Shown: positions 44,457-53,562 of the stretch, one piece after another
How positions within the stretch are numbered: position 1 is the stretch's first letter
Layout of the letters: every line of letters begins with the position of its first letter
Source: Poriferisodalis sp965215815
GTDB lineage: Bacteria; Actinomycetota; Acidimicrobiia; Acidimicrobiales; Poriferisodalaceae
NCBI RefSeq assembly: GCF_965215815.1
Contig: NZ_CBDCEO010000012.1
Location: 1,488,001 to 1,552,000 of the forward strand
Direction: 5' to 3'
Length of the DNA: 64,000 nt
Position numbers and translations under genes: made by a program
The notes under the pieces: model-generated
The model's input: only the letters and a program-made list of their open reading frames with translations
Databases searched by the model: none
What the model was told of the DNA's origin: nothing

Positions 44457-44491
44457 AGCTCCTCTTCGACCAGAACCTGTCGCGTCAGTAG
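44453..44491 (+). pseudogene. Truncated DUF5615 PIN-like toxin (N-terminal 12 codons)
   Basis: Starting with a GTG that overlaps the DUF433 stop, the frame reads VKLLFDQNLSRQ then TAG. KLLFD(E/Q)NLS is the invariant N-terminus of DUF5615 toxins, including the first catalytic Asp. Similarity stops where the hsdR 3' end begins (hsdR stop at 44485-44487). No continuation was found in the window. It marks the left boundary of the island insertion or an associated deletion. Confidence 0.8.
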
Positions 44492-47394
44492 TACTTCCCG
44501 ATGTAGGCGTACGCCCTGTCAAAGAGATCTTGATCGGTGTGGAGCTTGTACTTGAGCAAGCTCCTTCGCAGCGCCTTCTTCACTTCGCGCTCGCCGGCTT
44601 CGGTCCGCTGCCATCCTGGGAATCGAACCTGACGCACGATGCTGTCAATGTCGGCAACAACCCGGTCGACGATCACCGGGGTGTCGGTGTTCTTCACCTC
44701 TTCGAACAGCTCCGTGAGAGCGGCCTTCCCCTGGTCCTCCTGGAGCTCCTCTGGTTCTTCGCGCTCTGCTTGGACCACGTCCTTGGCGAGGTCGATCAGC
44801 TGCTTCAGGAACTCGACGGAGGCGAACAGTCCTTGCTCGTGCTTCAGCCGGAGGCTCTCCAGCCGCTCCGACAGCGCCACGAACTTGGGACCGTCGCCAT
44901 GTCGTCGTAGGCGGGCGGCGATCCTGATCTCCACCTCGACGGTGTTGCGCTCTGGGTCCTCGAGAAGCTCTTCGATAACTTCGGCGTCCATCACCAGTGT
45001 GTCGAGATCGTCCCGCACGGTCTGCACGGAGACGTTCCTGTGGATCAGCTCGATTGTCTTCGCTCCAAGTGCGTGCCAGAGCAGCTTGCCGTTCCCCGAT
45101 GGGGGCTTGAGGGAGTCGTAGACCTGCGCCAACCAGCGGTAGTCGTTCTCGATCGGAACCAGCATCGGATCGGGCGACAGCGCTTCCCAAAGTTGGGACA
45201 ACGCGCTGAAGTCCTCGGCGAACTGGTCCCGTCGGTTCGTGTCAGGCAAGCACTCCTGTGCAGCCAGCAAGCCCTCCCAGCTGAAGTCACTGCGGTCAAC
45301 GCCTTCGAACCACTGCAGGCACTTCGGCATCGCTCGTACGAGCTCCTCCTTGAGCTCATCGATGTTTGAGATGACCTTGTCGATCGATGCCTCGTCGAAG
45401 GCGAGCGCCTGCGCAACATCATCGAACAGTCCGAGGTAGTCGACGATCAGCCCGTGGGACTTGCCTGGAGCCACTCGGTTTGTTCGGCAGATCGCCTGCA
45501 GAAGGTTGTGATCCCGCAGCGAGCGGTCGAGGTAGATGCACTGCAAGTTGGGGGCATCGAAACCGGTAAGAAGCTTGGCGGTGACGATCAGGATCTTCAG
45601 GGGATCGGCCGGATCGCGGAAACGGTCCAGCAGCGCGGCTTCCTCGTCCTTTGACCGCCCGAAGCGGTTCCGCCAGGCCTGCGGCGCACCTTGGCCCAAG
45701 TTCATGACCACGTCGCTGACCTCAGCAGGCAGCTCGTCGTCGGCGAGTGCATCGAGCGCGTCCTTGTAGAGGACGCACGCCTCCTGATCCACGGTGACGA
45801 TCATCGCCCCGAAGCCTTCAGGGGCAACTCGCTCGAGGAAATGCGCACGGATGTCGGCAACCACCGCCTCGACCCGAGCCGGCGCCTTGACCAGGAGTGC
45901 GAACCGGCCCGCTCGCTTCGACACCTCGGCTCGGTCCTCATCGCTCAGGTTGCGCGTCAGTTCCTCGAACTCCTGATCGAGTGCGGCACGATCGATCCGG
46001 AGATCGACCGAACGCGTCTCGAAGCGAAGCGGAAGGGTGGCGTCGTCACGAATCGATTCCTCAAAGCTGTAGCGATCGAGATACCCGCCCGGATCCTCGG
46101 CGGCCCCGAATGCGTAGAAGGTGTTTCGGTCTCGGGTATTGATCGGGGTACCGGTCAGGCCGAAGAGGAACGCGTTCGGCAACGCGTTCCTCATCTGCCG
46201 GCCAAGGTCACCTTCCTGCGTTCGATGCGCCTCGTCGACCAGAACGATGATGTTGTCTCGCTCGTTCAGCACGCCGTCGGCCTCGGCGAACTTGTGGATC
46301 GTGGTGATGATGACCTTGCGGGCGTCACGGGCGAGCAGGTTGTGCAGCTCCTGCCTGCTGTTGGCCGTGACCAAGTTGGAAACGTCAGCGGCGTTGAATG
46401 TGGCGGTGATTTGCGTGTCGAGGTCGATCCTGTCAACGACGATCACGACCGCTGGGTTACCGAGCTGTTCATGCCGCCGGAGCTTGTTGGCGGCGAAGAT
46501 CATGAGGAGGCTCTTGCCCGAGCCCTGGAAGTGCCAGATCAGGCCCTTGCGGATCTTGCCTTCGACGACGCGCTGCACAATCTTGTTGGCCGCTTCGTAC
46601 TGCTGAAACCGGCAGATGATCTTGATCTTGCGATGGCTTCGATCTGTGGCGAACACCGAGAAGTTCTGGGCGATGTCGAGCACCACTTCGGGTCGCAGCA
46701 TCGACGAAACGGCGCGGTCGACCTCCTGAAGGCCCTGTCCGCCTTCCTCTTCAAGCCGCCATGGAGCCCAGTGGTGAACGGGGAGTCGGATCGAGCCGAA
46801 CCGGAACTCCTTGCCGTCGGTAGCGAACGAGAACGCGTTTGGGACAAAGAAGGCGGGGGCGTTTGCCTCGTAGTCGTCGTGAACCTGGGCCGCGCCGTCG
46901 ACCCAAGTCACCGCCATGCGCACCGGTGACTTCGCCTCCCCTAGGACCAGTGGAAGTCCGTTGACGAAACCGACAACATCGAACCGCTTCTCGGGCCCTG
47001 CCTTGAACGTGACCTGGTTGGACACGATGAATGTGTTCGTCTCAAGCTCGGCCGGGTCGAAATCGATCAGCTTGATTGTGACGTGCTCGTTGTTCGGACC
47101 GAACGGCATGGTGCGCTCACCCCGCACCCAGGACATGAATTCCTCGTTTGCTCCGACGAGACCGCCGCCGAGGACGCCGCTGATTACGGCTCGAAGCTTG
47201 TAGATGACCTCGTCGGCACGTTCGGGCTGAGCGGCGATGTCGGGGTTCAGCCGGACGAGTGCACCCTCGAGCGCGGACTCGAGCAGGACCTCGGATGTGG
47301 ACCGCTCGAGCGACGGGCCATCGAAGTATGTCCAACCCAGCCTGGTCATGCGATCGAGGACCATCGCCTCGACGGTGTTGGCTTCATCAAACAT
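44485..47394 (-). CDS. hsdR: Type I restriction enzyme, R subunit
   Basis: A 969-residue HsdR. The N-terminal nuclease has the PD-(D/E)xK pattern RFDVVGF...VLGEAKSP (E153, K155). The SF2 motor shows motif I FQGSGKS (near residue 290), motif II VLVDEAHRTQEG (387-390), motif III GLTGTP, and later ITVDQEACV and IYLDRSLRDHNLLQAICRTNR (motif VI). It translocates and cleaves unmodified DNA together with the HsdM/HsdS complex. The gene overlaps hsdS by 8 bp and ends inside the relic of the DUF5615 toxin, so it is the last gene of the island. Confidence 0.95.
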   Translation of the reverse strand: MFDEANTVEAMVLDRMTRLGWTYFDGPSLERSTSEVLLESALEGALVRLNPDIAAQPERADEVIYKLRAVISGVLGGGLVGANEEFMSWVRGERTMPFGPNNEHVTIKLIDFDPAELETNTFIVSNQVTFKAGPEKRFDVVGFVNGLPLVLGEAKSPVRMAVTWVDGAAQVHDDYEANAPAFFVPNAFSFATDGKEFRFGSIRLPVHHWAPWRLEEEGGQGLQEVDRAVSSMLRPEVVLDIAQNFSVFATDRSHRKIKIICRFQQYEAANKIVQRVVEGKIRKGLIWHFQGSGKSLLMIFAANKLRRHEQLGNPAVVIVVDRIDLDTQITATFNAADVSNLVTANSRQELHNLLARDARKVIITTIHKFAEADGVLNERDNIIVLVDEAHRTQEGDLGRQMRNALPNAFLFGLTGTPINTRDRNTFYAFGAAEDPGGYLDRYSFEESIRDDATLPLRFETRSVDLRIDRAALDQEFEELTRNLSDEDRAEVSKRAGRFALLVKAPARVEAVVADIRAHFLERVAPEGFGAMIVTVDQEACVLYKDALDALADDELPAEVSDVVMNLGQGAPQAWRNRFGRSKDEEAALLDRFRDPADPLKILIVTAKLLTGFDAPNLQCIYLDRSLRDHNLLQAICRTNRVAPGKSHGLIVDYLGLFDDVAQALAFDEASIDKVISNIDELKEELVRAMPKCLQWFEGVDRSDFSWEGLLAAQECLPDTNRRDQFAEDFSALSQLWEALSPDPMLVPIENDYRWLAQVYDSLKPPSGNGKLLWHALGAKTIELIHRNVSVQTVRDDLDTLVMDAEVIEELLEDPERNTVEVEIRIAARLRRHGDGPKFVALSERLESLRLKHEQGLFASVEFLKQLIDLAKDVVQAEREEPEELQEDQGKAALTELFEEVKNTDTPVIVDRVVADIDSIVRQVRFPGWQRTEAGEREVKKALRRSLLKYKLHTDQDLFDRAYAYIGKYY

Positions 47395-48604
47395 CGTGGA
47401 CTCCGTCTGGGCGTAGCACCTTCTCGCGAAGCGCCGACATCAGCTTGCCCGCGGCGACTGCGTGAACCTTGCACAGTGTTTGCAGCTCGTCGATAGCCCG
47501 AAGGCGAGTCAGAAGCGCCCTGCTTTCGGCGGCTGGGGGAACGGGAAGCTCGTGTGAGGAAATATCCTTACCGTTCACCTTGTAGATCCCGTTTGAAGAC
47601 TTCGCCCGACCCAGAAGTCTTCGGTGCACTCGCCTAAAGTTCCAGAGTGCCGTAGCCAAGAATGGGTCGATCCGTAACTCGTCAAATCTGAGTCGGATCA
47701 GGAGATCGGGGTAGATACACGCCGGCTCCGGTTTGACTAGAGCTAGACCCGCTCTCCCCACGAGGCTCCGATTCCCGTTTCCACGAACGATGAACACATC
47801 GCCTGCGTCGACGCGAAACTCAGGCGCCTTTGAACTCGGCTCGCACCACTTCTCGGTGTCTTCGTCTGCGGTGAAACGTCCATCCCGCACGGCAGAGAGG
47901 GTCACGGACCGAACTCCATCGGGCTCTGAACTGGCCTTCGGAGACAGACCGTTTCGCGGTGTTCCATCAAGTAGATCTCCAACTCGAACGAGAGGTACGG
48001 ACCACCGCCCGCAGGACGAGTCCCAAGTAGCGTCGTCGATCAGTGCATCCTTGAGTGACTCCAGTGCCGTTCGGACCTGCGCAGCTTCATGGGCAGCCTG
48101 ACGCGCACATTCGAGCACTTTGACAATCGACCATTGGTGCTTCGCTGGCGGTAGCGCGAACTCGAACCATGTGAGATCCCTGAAGTTGATGTACGGGTTG
48201 ACCGAACCCTTGCTCTGTTGCACCGAGTGATCATGGAATCTCTCAGTCGACATGACTTGCGGAAGGAACTCGGGCAGCAAGTCAGCGCTGCTGGGCTCCA
48301 GCACGAATGTGGTGTTCGCGCAAATCCCTTCGAAGTCCGCTATGGCGACCTTGCGTAGGTACGTACGCCGACTTCCATAGAGCACCTGTCCGGGCTTGAA
48401 CCGCATGTGGAACGCAGGCCCGAGGTAGCCGTCATCCACGTCGCCCCAACGCTGGAGCCTCAGATCATCCGTGTCCATGTGCGCGCCAGCGACGTAGCGC
48501 GTGAGACCCGCGGTCTGGGGATCGACCTTGTCCTTGACTTGTTGGACGACGTCACCAAAGCGAACCCAAAGCCAACTGTCGGGCAGCGGTCGATCCGAAG
48601 TCAC
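47387..48604 (-). CDS. hsdS: Type I restriction-modification specificity subunit
   Basis: A 405-residue HsdS with two target-recognition domains. Domain 1 opens LPDSWLWVRFGDVVQQVKDKVDP and ends in NFRDLTWFEFALPPAKHQWSIVKVLECARQAAHEAAQV (central helices). Domain 2 runs WSVPLVRVGDLLDG to SHELPVPPAAESRALLTRLRAIDELQTL. The two helical spacers set the gap in the bipartite recognition site; the site itself cannot be read from sequence. The GTG at 48604, overlapping the hsdM stop (GTGA), is preferred over a longer frame inside hsdM. Confidence 0.93.
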   Translation of the reverse strand: MTSDRPLPDSWLWVRFGDVVQQVKDKVDPQTAGLTRYVAGAHMDTDDLRLQRWGDVDDGYLGPAFHMRFKPGQVLYGSRRTYLRKVAIADFEGICANTTFVLEPSSADLLPEFLPQVMSTERFHDHSVQQSKGSVNPYINFRDLTWFEFALPPAKHQWSIVKVLECARQAAHEAAQVRTALESLKDALIDDATWDSSCGRWSVPLVRVGDLLDGTPRNGLSPKASSEPDGVRSVTLSAVRDGRFTADEDTEKWCEPSSKAPEFRVDAGDVFIVRGNGNRSLVGRAGLALVKPEPACIYPDLLIRLRFDELRIDPFLATALWNFRRVHRRLLGRAKSSNGIYKVNGKDISSHELPVPPAAESRALLTRLRAIDELQTLCKVHAVAAGKLMSALREKVLRPDGVHDV

Positions 48605-50082
48605 AGCGTGGTTCCCGCATCGAGACGTGCAAACAGCGCCTGAGCGGCGGAGCGAATCTCGGACGCGCTCTGTTGCCACTCAGCTAGGGCGACGTCGAGG
48701 TCATGCTCCGGGCGAGCCCCCATGCGGTCGACGTGCAGCGGGATCGAGAGGTTGTTGTCTAGGCCAGCGATCGCGTCGACGGATGTGACTGCAGCGAACC
48801 CATCCTCTGCTTCGAACGATTGGAACGCCGAAGCGATCCGATCGATGTGGTCGGGCGTCAGGAAGCTCTGGGCCCGTTCCCGTGTGACCTCGTTCACGGC
48901 GTCGATAAACAGCACCTTGCCGACGCGGCTGGCTGGCTTAGCCGATCGGCACACCACGATGCACGCCTCCATTGGGGAGTTATAGAAGAGGTTTGGCCCA
49001 AGCCCGATCACCGCTTCGATGAGATCGGCGGTGACAATGCGTCGGCGCATGTCGAGTTCCTCGTCTCGAAAGAGGACGCCGTGAGGAAAGAGGATGGCGC
49101 ATCGGCCGGTCTTCGAGTCCATCGAGGCGAGGATGTGCTGCCAGAAGGCGAAGTCGGCCCGTCCTTGCGGCGGCGTGCCGTACCTGTTCCGGCCCCAGGG
49201 ATCGGACGACCACACATCTCGGTCCCAGGCCTTGATCGAGTACGGGGGGTTGGCCAGGACCACATCGAAGCGCCTGAGCTGGTCGCCCTCGGTGAACGCT
49301 GGATTGGCGAGCGTGTCGCCACGCACGACGTTGAAGTCTTCGATGCCGTGGAGGAACAGGTTCATGCGGGCGATCGCTGAAGTCGTGAGGTTCCGTTCCT
49401 GGCCGAACAGTCGAAGCGTCCGGTGCTCCTTGCCCTGGCGTCGGAGCTCCTCTGCTGCTGAGAGCAACATGCCGCCCGAGCCACACGTCGGGTCGTAGAC
49501 GCTGTCGCCCGGCTCGATCTCGAGGAGCTGTGTCATGAGGTGGACCAGCGTGCGGTTCGTGTAGAACTCCGCGGCGGTGTGGCCAGAGTCGTCGGCGAAC
49601 TTCTTGATCAGGAACTCATACGCGACACCGAGTTCGTCCTCGGGGACGTTGCGCAAGCTCAGCGTCACCTGTGAGTAGTGCTCGATCAACTCCTTGAGCG
49701 TTGCGTCGGGCAGCCGTTCCTTGTTGGTCCAAGGGGCGTCGCCGAAGACGCCGTCGAGTCGAGGGTTCGTCCGCTCGATCTCGCGCATCGCCTTGGAGAT
49801 CGTTCGGCCGACGTCGTTGGCCGACTGTCGGAGGTCGGACCAGTGTGCTCCGGCGGGGATCTGGAAGCGGTGCTGTTCGGGGAGGGCGGCGTAGTCCTTG
49901 TCGCCGTGGGACTCCTCGAGCGCAGCCTGATACTCCTCGTCGAACACGTCACTGAGCCGCTTCAGGAACAGCAGGGGGAAGATGAACGACTTGTATTCTC
50001 CGGCATCAATGGTCCCGCGGAGCAGCGTTGCTGCACCCCAGAGGTAGGACTCGAGCTGCGACTGGCTGATGCGGGTGGTCAC
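48601..50082 (-). CDS. hsdM: Type I DNA adenine methyltransferase, M subunit (copy 1)
   Basis: A 493-residue HsdM. The N-terminal helical domain is LESYLWGAATLLRGTIDAGEYKSFIFPLLFLKRLSDVFDEE. The S-adenosylmethionine site is YDPTCGSGGML and the catalytic motif is NPPY (N278). It methylates adenine when bound to HsdS. It differs from the upstream hsdM at many positions while keeping all motifs. It starts with GTG overlapping the upstream hsdM stop (GTGA), and ends by overlapping hsdS. Confidence 0.95.
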   Translation of the reverse strand: MTTRISQSQLESYLWGAATLLRGTIDAGEYKSFIFPLLFLKRLSDVFDEEYQAALEESHGDKDYAALPEQHRFQIPAGAHWSDLRQSANDVGRTISKAMREIERTNPRLDGVFGDAPWTNKERLPDATLKELIEHYSQVTLSLRNVPEDELGVAYEFLIKKFADDSGHTAAEFYTNRTLVHLMTQLLEIEPGDSVYDPTCGSGGMLLSAAEELRRQGKEHRTLRLFGQERNLTTSAIARMNLFLHGIEDFNVVRGDTLANPAFTEGDQLRRFDVVLANPPYSIKAWDRDVWSSDPWGRNRYGTPPQGRADFAFWQHILASMDSKTGRCAILFPHGVLFRDEELDMRRRIVTADLIEAVIGLGPNLFYNSPMEACIVVCRSAKPASRVGKVLFIDAVNEVTRERAQSFLTPDHIDRIASAFQSFEAEDGFAAVTSVDAIAGLDNNLSIPLHVDRMGARPEHDLDVALAEWQQSASEIRSAAQALFARLDAGTTL

Positions 50083-51572
50083 GCGATGCCCCGTTCGGCA
50101 AGGAGCTGGTTCAGGCGGTCCTCGGCGGCCCAGGCCGCGTCCAAGGCTTCCACGAGCGCCTTCGTTGCTTCTTCGACTGACGGGATGTCCACGTCGTCAG
50201 GCTTCGATATGTAGCCGGCGAGGTTGAGGTTGCCGCCCTGCTCGCGGATCTCGTCAAGCGTTGCGACGTGGCAGCGGCCCTCCTCGGCTGCGAACTTCTC
50301 GTATGCCTCGAAGATCGTCTTGACGTGCTCTGGTTCGAGCGTGTTCTGGTTGCGGCCCTTGCGGAAGAGGTCGGAGGCATCGACGAGCAACACCTTGGAC
50401 TGGCGTGCTTCGGGCTTTCGTCGACGGGCAACCAGGATGCAGGCGGCGAGGCCGGTTCCGTAGAACAGGTTCCGGCCTAAGCCGATGACGGCTTCGATGA
50501 GGTCGAGGCCGAGGACCTTCGAACGGATATTGCCCTCGGCGCCCATTCGGAACAACGCTCCGTGAGGCAGCACGACCGCCATCCTGCCCGTCGCTGGCGC
50601 CATCGATGTGATCATGTGCTGCACCCAGGCCCAGTCGCCGTACTTCTTCGGTGGGGTGCCAGCCAGGTTGCGACCCCACGGGTCGTTCGGCCACGTGTCT
50701 TCACCCCACGAGCTGAGTGAGAAAGGGGGATTGGCGATGACGCAGTCAAAGGAGGCCAGCTTGTCGCCAGTGAGGAATGCCGGTTGTCTCAGAGTGTCGC
50801 CGCGGACGATCTGAAAGTCCTCGGCTCCGTGGAGGAACAGGTTCATGCGGGCGATGGCGGCGGTGGTGAGGTTGCGCTCCTGGCCGAAGAGGTGGCCGAG
50901 CATGAGTCGCTCGTCACCGCCTGATTCCCTGACTTGCTGGAGAGTCTCGAGGAGCATGCCGCCGGTTCCGCAGGCCGGGTCGTAGACAGTGTCGCCGGCC
51001 TGTGGGGCGAGCACGCGCACCATGAGCTCGACGATGGTGCGTGGGGTGTAGAACTCACCGGCCTTTCGGTTGGTGAGATCAGCGAACTTCTTGATGAGGT
51101 ACTCGTAGGAATCGCCGAGCACGTCGTTGGGCACCACGGAGTTGCGGAGGTCGAGCTGGCTGAAGTGGTCGATCAGGTCGACCAGGAGCTCATCGGACAA
51201 GCGGTCCTTGTTGGTCCACTGCACGTCACCGAAGATGCCGTAGAGGGTGTTCGGGTTCGCCTTCTCGATCTCACGCATCGCCCGCTGGATGGCCTGTCCG
51301 ACGTTGATGGTGCGCTTTCGGAGGTCTGCCCAGTGGCTCCCGTTCGGGATCTGAAAGCGATGCTGCTCCGGTAGGTCGGCGTACTCCTCGTCGCCATCCG
51401 ATTCTGCGAGCGCCTCGGCGCGCTCCTCGTCGTAGACGTCGCTGATCCGCTTCAGGAACAGCAGTGGAAACACGTAGGCCTTGAAGTCCGATGCGTCAAC
51501 GGGACCCCGAAGGATATTGGCCGCATCCCAGAGCATCGATTCGAGAGTTCGTCCGTTGCCGTTAGTTGCCAA
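50079..51572 (-). CDS. hsdM: Type I DNA adenine methyltransferase, M subunit (copy 2)
   Basis: A 497-residue HsdM paralogue: MLWDAANILRGPVDASDFKAYVFPLLFLKRISDVYDEE, the cofactor motif YDPACGTGGML and catalytic NPPF (N281). About half the residues match copy 1 by eye, so they are old duplicates or distinct subunits, not a recent duplication. With only one hsdS downstream, a heterodimeric HsdM1-HsdM2-HsdS methylase is possible. The likely start is TTG 51572, following GGAAGG. A 64-bp gap separates it from the ATPase gene upstream, the only clear break in this part of the island. Confidence 0.94.
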   Translation of the reverse strand: MATNGNGRTLESMLWDAANILRGPVDASDFKAYVFPLLFLKRISDVYDEERAEALAESDGDEEYADLPEQHRFQIPNGSHWADLRKRTINVGQAIQRAMREIEKANPNTLYGIFGDVQWTNKDRLSDELLVDLIDHFSQLDLRNSVVPNDVLGDSYEYLIKKFADLTNRKAGEFYTPRTIVELMVRVLAPQAGDTVYDPACGTGGMLLETLQQVRESGGDERLMLGHLFGQERNLTTAAIARMNLFLHGAEDFQIVRGDTLRQPAFLTGDKLASFDCVIANPPFSLSSWGEDTWPNDPWGRNLAGTPPKKYGDWAWVQHMITSMAPATGRMAVVLPHGALFRMGAEGNIRSKVLGLDLIEAVIGLGRNLFYGTGLAACILVARRRKPEARQSKVLLVDASDLFRKGRNQNTLEPEHVKTIFEAYEKFAAEEGRCHVATLDEIREQGGNLNLAGYISKPDDVDIPSVEEATKALVEALDAAWAAEDRLNQLLAERGIA

Positions 51573-51636
51573 GGTCAGCCTTCCGGGGTCTGATGCCGGC
51601 TTGCATCCGGTTGAAGGAGCGCTGTGGGTACGGGCG

Positions 51637-53562
51637 TCAAGGGTGCGCTGGCCCAGGTTCGATTACGTCGCGGGGATTGTCTCTCTGCCGCTTGGCGAGG
51701 CTTTCGCGCACGAGTTCCTGTGCCTCCCGTGCGGTCAGATCCAGGAAGCCCGCCGGCCAATCCTCGCCGAGACCGCCGTACACGTTGATCTCCGGCTCGC
51801 GATACCGGGTGATGCCATCCTCGTTCTCCGCGAACACGAGCCCGACTAGAGCGTGCGCTTCATTGGACTCGTCCTGAGCAATCCGGTACCGCAGCCGATT
51901 GACCAGATGCTCGCTGTGCGTTTCAAGCACGATCTGACGGCCAGACCTAGAGCAGGCGAGTAGGAAGTCTGCGAGGTCCTGCTGGAGCCTTGGATGCAGA
52001 TGCAGTTCTGGTTGTTCGAGAACGACCAGCGTGCCGGGCTCGGCGAGGAGACAGAGAAGGATGACCGGCAAGACTTGGCTGACGCCAACCCCCACAGACG
52101 TCAGGTCGACTTCACGCTCGAGCCCCTTCGGCGTGACACTCAGTCCGATGCCGATGCGACCCCGATCCTCCGATCGAGCGTTCTCTGCCAAGTCGAATTC
52201 GCGTAGCCAGTAGTTCAGTGCCGCGTCGAGTCGGCGTTGTTCACCATGACCCGTGGGCGTCGGCATGAGCACGCTGCGATTCGCTTGTGCGTGGAGCACC
52301 GCTGCGGAGTACTCACCTCGCACGCCCAGATCCAGCTTGGACGGGCCGGGGTCGTAGAGAACGTGAGGCGCTTCGCGGAGAGGACCGAGATAGCGCACCG
52401 CCGAGCGGAAGAAGCGCTGGGACGCAAAGCCGCACCGAGCAAGGGCCTCGCCCGCTGGACCCGATTGCTCGACAAGGACTTCGTCGTCGATCCAGTGTTC
52501 CTCACTCAGCTCCTCGCGCAGCAGCTGCCGGAACGTCGCCTCGCCCAAGTGAACCATGCTTCGGCCGACCGTTCGACGCTGATCAGCGGACAACTGCCCG
52601 ATCCGCCGATACAGCACTCGGTCGAACTCATCACCCCACGCTTCGAATCCTCGGGTGAACGGAAGCTCTCTACTCGCCACGTGTGCATCGCTCGAGTCGA
52701 GTGACTCGAGGTCGGTTCGGGCTTGAGCGATCGCTGCCTGTGAAGGCCTCTTCGGCTGTCCCTTCTCGGCAACCTCAGCCTTCTGTTCTTGCAGCTCCTT
52801 GCTGAGCAGGTCTTGCGCGGTGTTCCACCAGACCTCTGCCCGCCGATCGAACAGGCCAACGCGTCGCAGCAGGGAGTGGGGCACTCCTCCCCCCAGGACA
52901 ACGGCGTCGATGGCGCTTGATGCACCGGATTCCCAGTCCTGCACGCGCCCCGTCGCACCGATGGCCCGTCCACTCGGGAACGGCAGACGGCCCCGTCTGC
53001 CGATGAAGCGGAGGCCTGTCGAGGAATCCGCTGCCGTCGTGAACTCGCTGACGTCGCACGAAAGCAGTCGGGTGATCTCACCGTCGCTGTCTGGCCAGAG
53101 TGAACCGATCTCGATCTGCAGAGCGCTCAGGTGTGCGAACCCGCTCGTTGACCCGTCCTCTCCATCAGCAGCTTGAACATCAGTGACATAGGCCCGCCAG
53201 AGGAGCTGTGTGAGTGGCCGCTCGTCCTCGTCCGCCTGTGTCGGGAACCTTCCAAATGGGGAACCTGCGTCGACGAGCTCGAACGCAACCTGCATCGGTT
53301 CGTTGGGTCTCGTGGTCAGGAAGTTGCGAGTTTCATCGAAGGTCCCGAGGCGGACGAACTCGCCGTTCAGCGGGAACTCTGCGGTGCTGGTACCAGCTCG
53401 CACGGCCTGCGTGACTGCCAAGATTGCCTGGAGCAGGGTGCTCTTACCCGAGCTGTTCGCACCGACCACAACGGTGAGCGGGCGCAGGTCAACCGACGCC
53501 TGCGCAACCGACTTGAAGTCCTGGAGCTCGATCCTTCGCAGTTGGTACGGGTGATTGATCAT
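51637..53562 (-). CDS. SMC/OLD-type ATPase with DUF3696-like C-terminus
   Basis: A 641-residue ABC/AAA15-like ATPase. IELQDFKSVAQASVDLRPLTVVVGANSSGKSTLLQAIL holds Walker A (residues 34-42), LTSVGVGVSQVLPVILLCLLAEPGTLVVLEQPELHLHPRLQ supplies the signature and Walker B, and VLETHSEHLVNRLRYRI the H-loop. The C-terminal segment EINVYGGLGEDWPAGFLDLTAREAQELVRE resembles DUF3696. No Toprim nuclease domain is present, unlike OLD or GajA. Such ATPases act as sensors or switches in several anti-phage systems. It overlaps the upstream gene by 4 bp, tying it to the sigma-like/MazF-like cluster. Confidence 0.88.
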   Translation of the reverse strand: MINHPYQLRRIELQDFKSVAQASVDLRPLTVVVGANSSGKSTLLQAILAVTQAVRAGTSTAEFPLNGEFVRLGTFDETRNFLTTRPNEPMQVAFELVDAGSPFGRFPTQADEDERPLTQLLWRAYVTDVQAADGEDGSTSGFAHLSALQIEIGSLWPDSDGEITRLLSCDVSEFTTAADSSTGLRFIGRRGRLPFPSGRAIGATGRVQDWESGASSAIDAVVLGGGVPHSLLRRVGLFDRRAEVWWNTAQDLLSKELQEQKAEVAEKGQPKRPSQAAIAQARTDLESLDSSDAHVASRELPFTRGFEAWGDEFDRVLYRRIGQLSADQRRTVGRSMVHLGEATFRQLLREELSEEHWIDDEVLVEQSGPAGEALARCGFASQRFFRSAVRYLGPLREAPHVLYDPGPSKLDLGVRGEYSAAVLHAQANRSVLMPTPTGHGEQRRLDAALNYWLREFDLAENARSEDRGRIGIGLSVTPKGLEREVDLTSVGVGVSQVLPVILLCLLAEPGTLVVLEQPELHLHPRLQQDLADFLLACSRSGRQIVLETHSEHLVNRLRYRIAQDESNEAHALVGLVFAENEDGITRYREPEINVYGGLGEDWPAGFLDLTAREAQELVRESLAKRQRDNPRDVIEPGPAHP

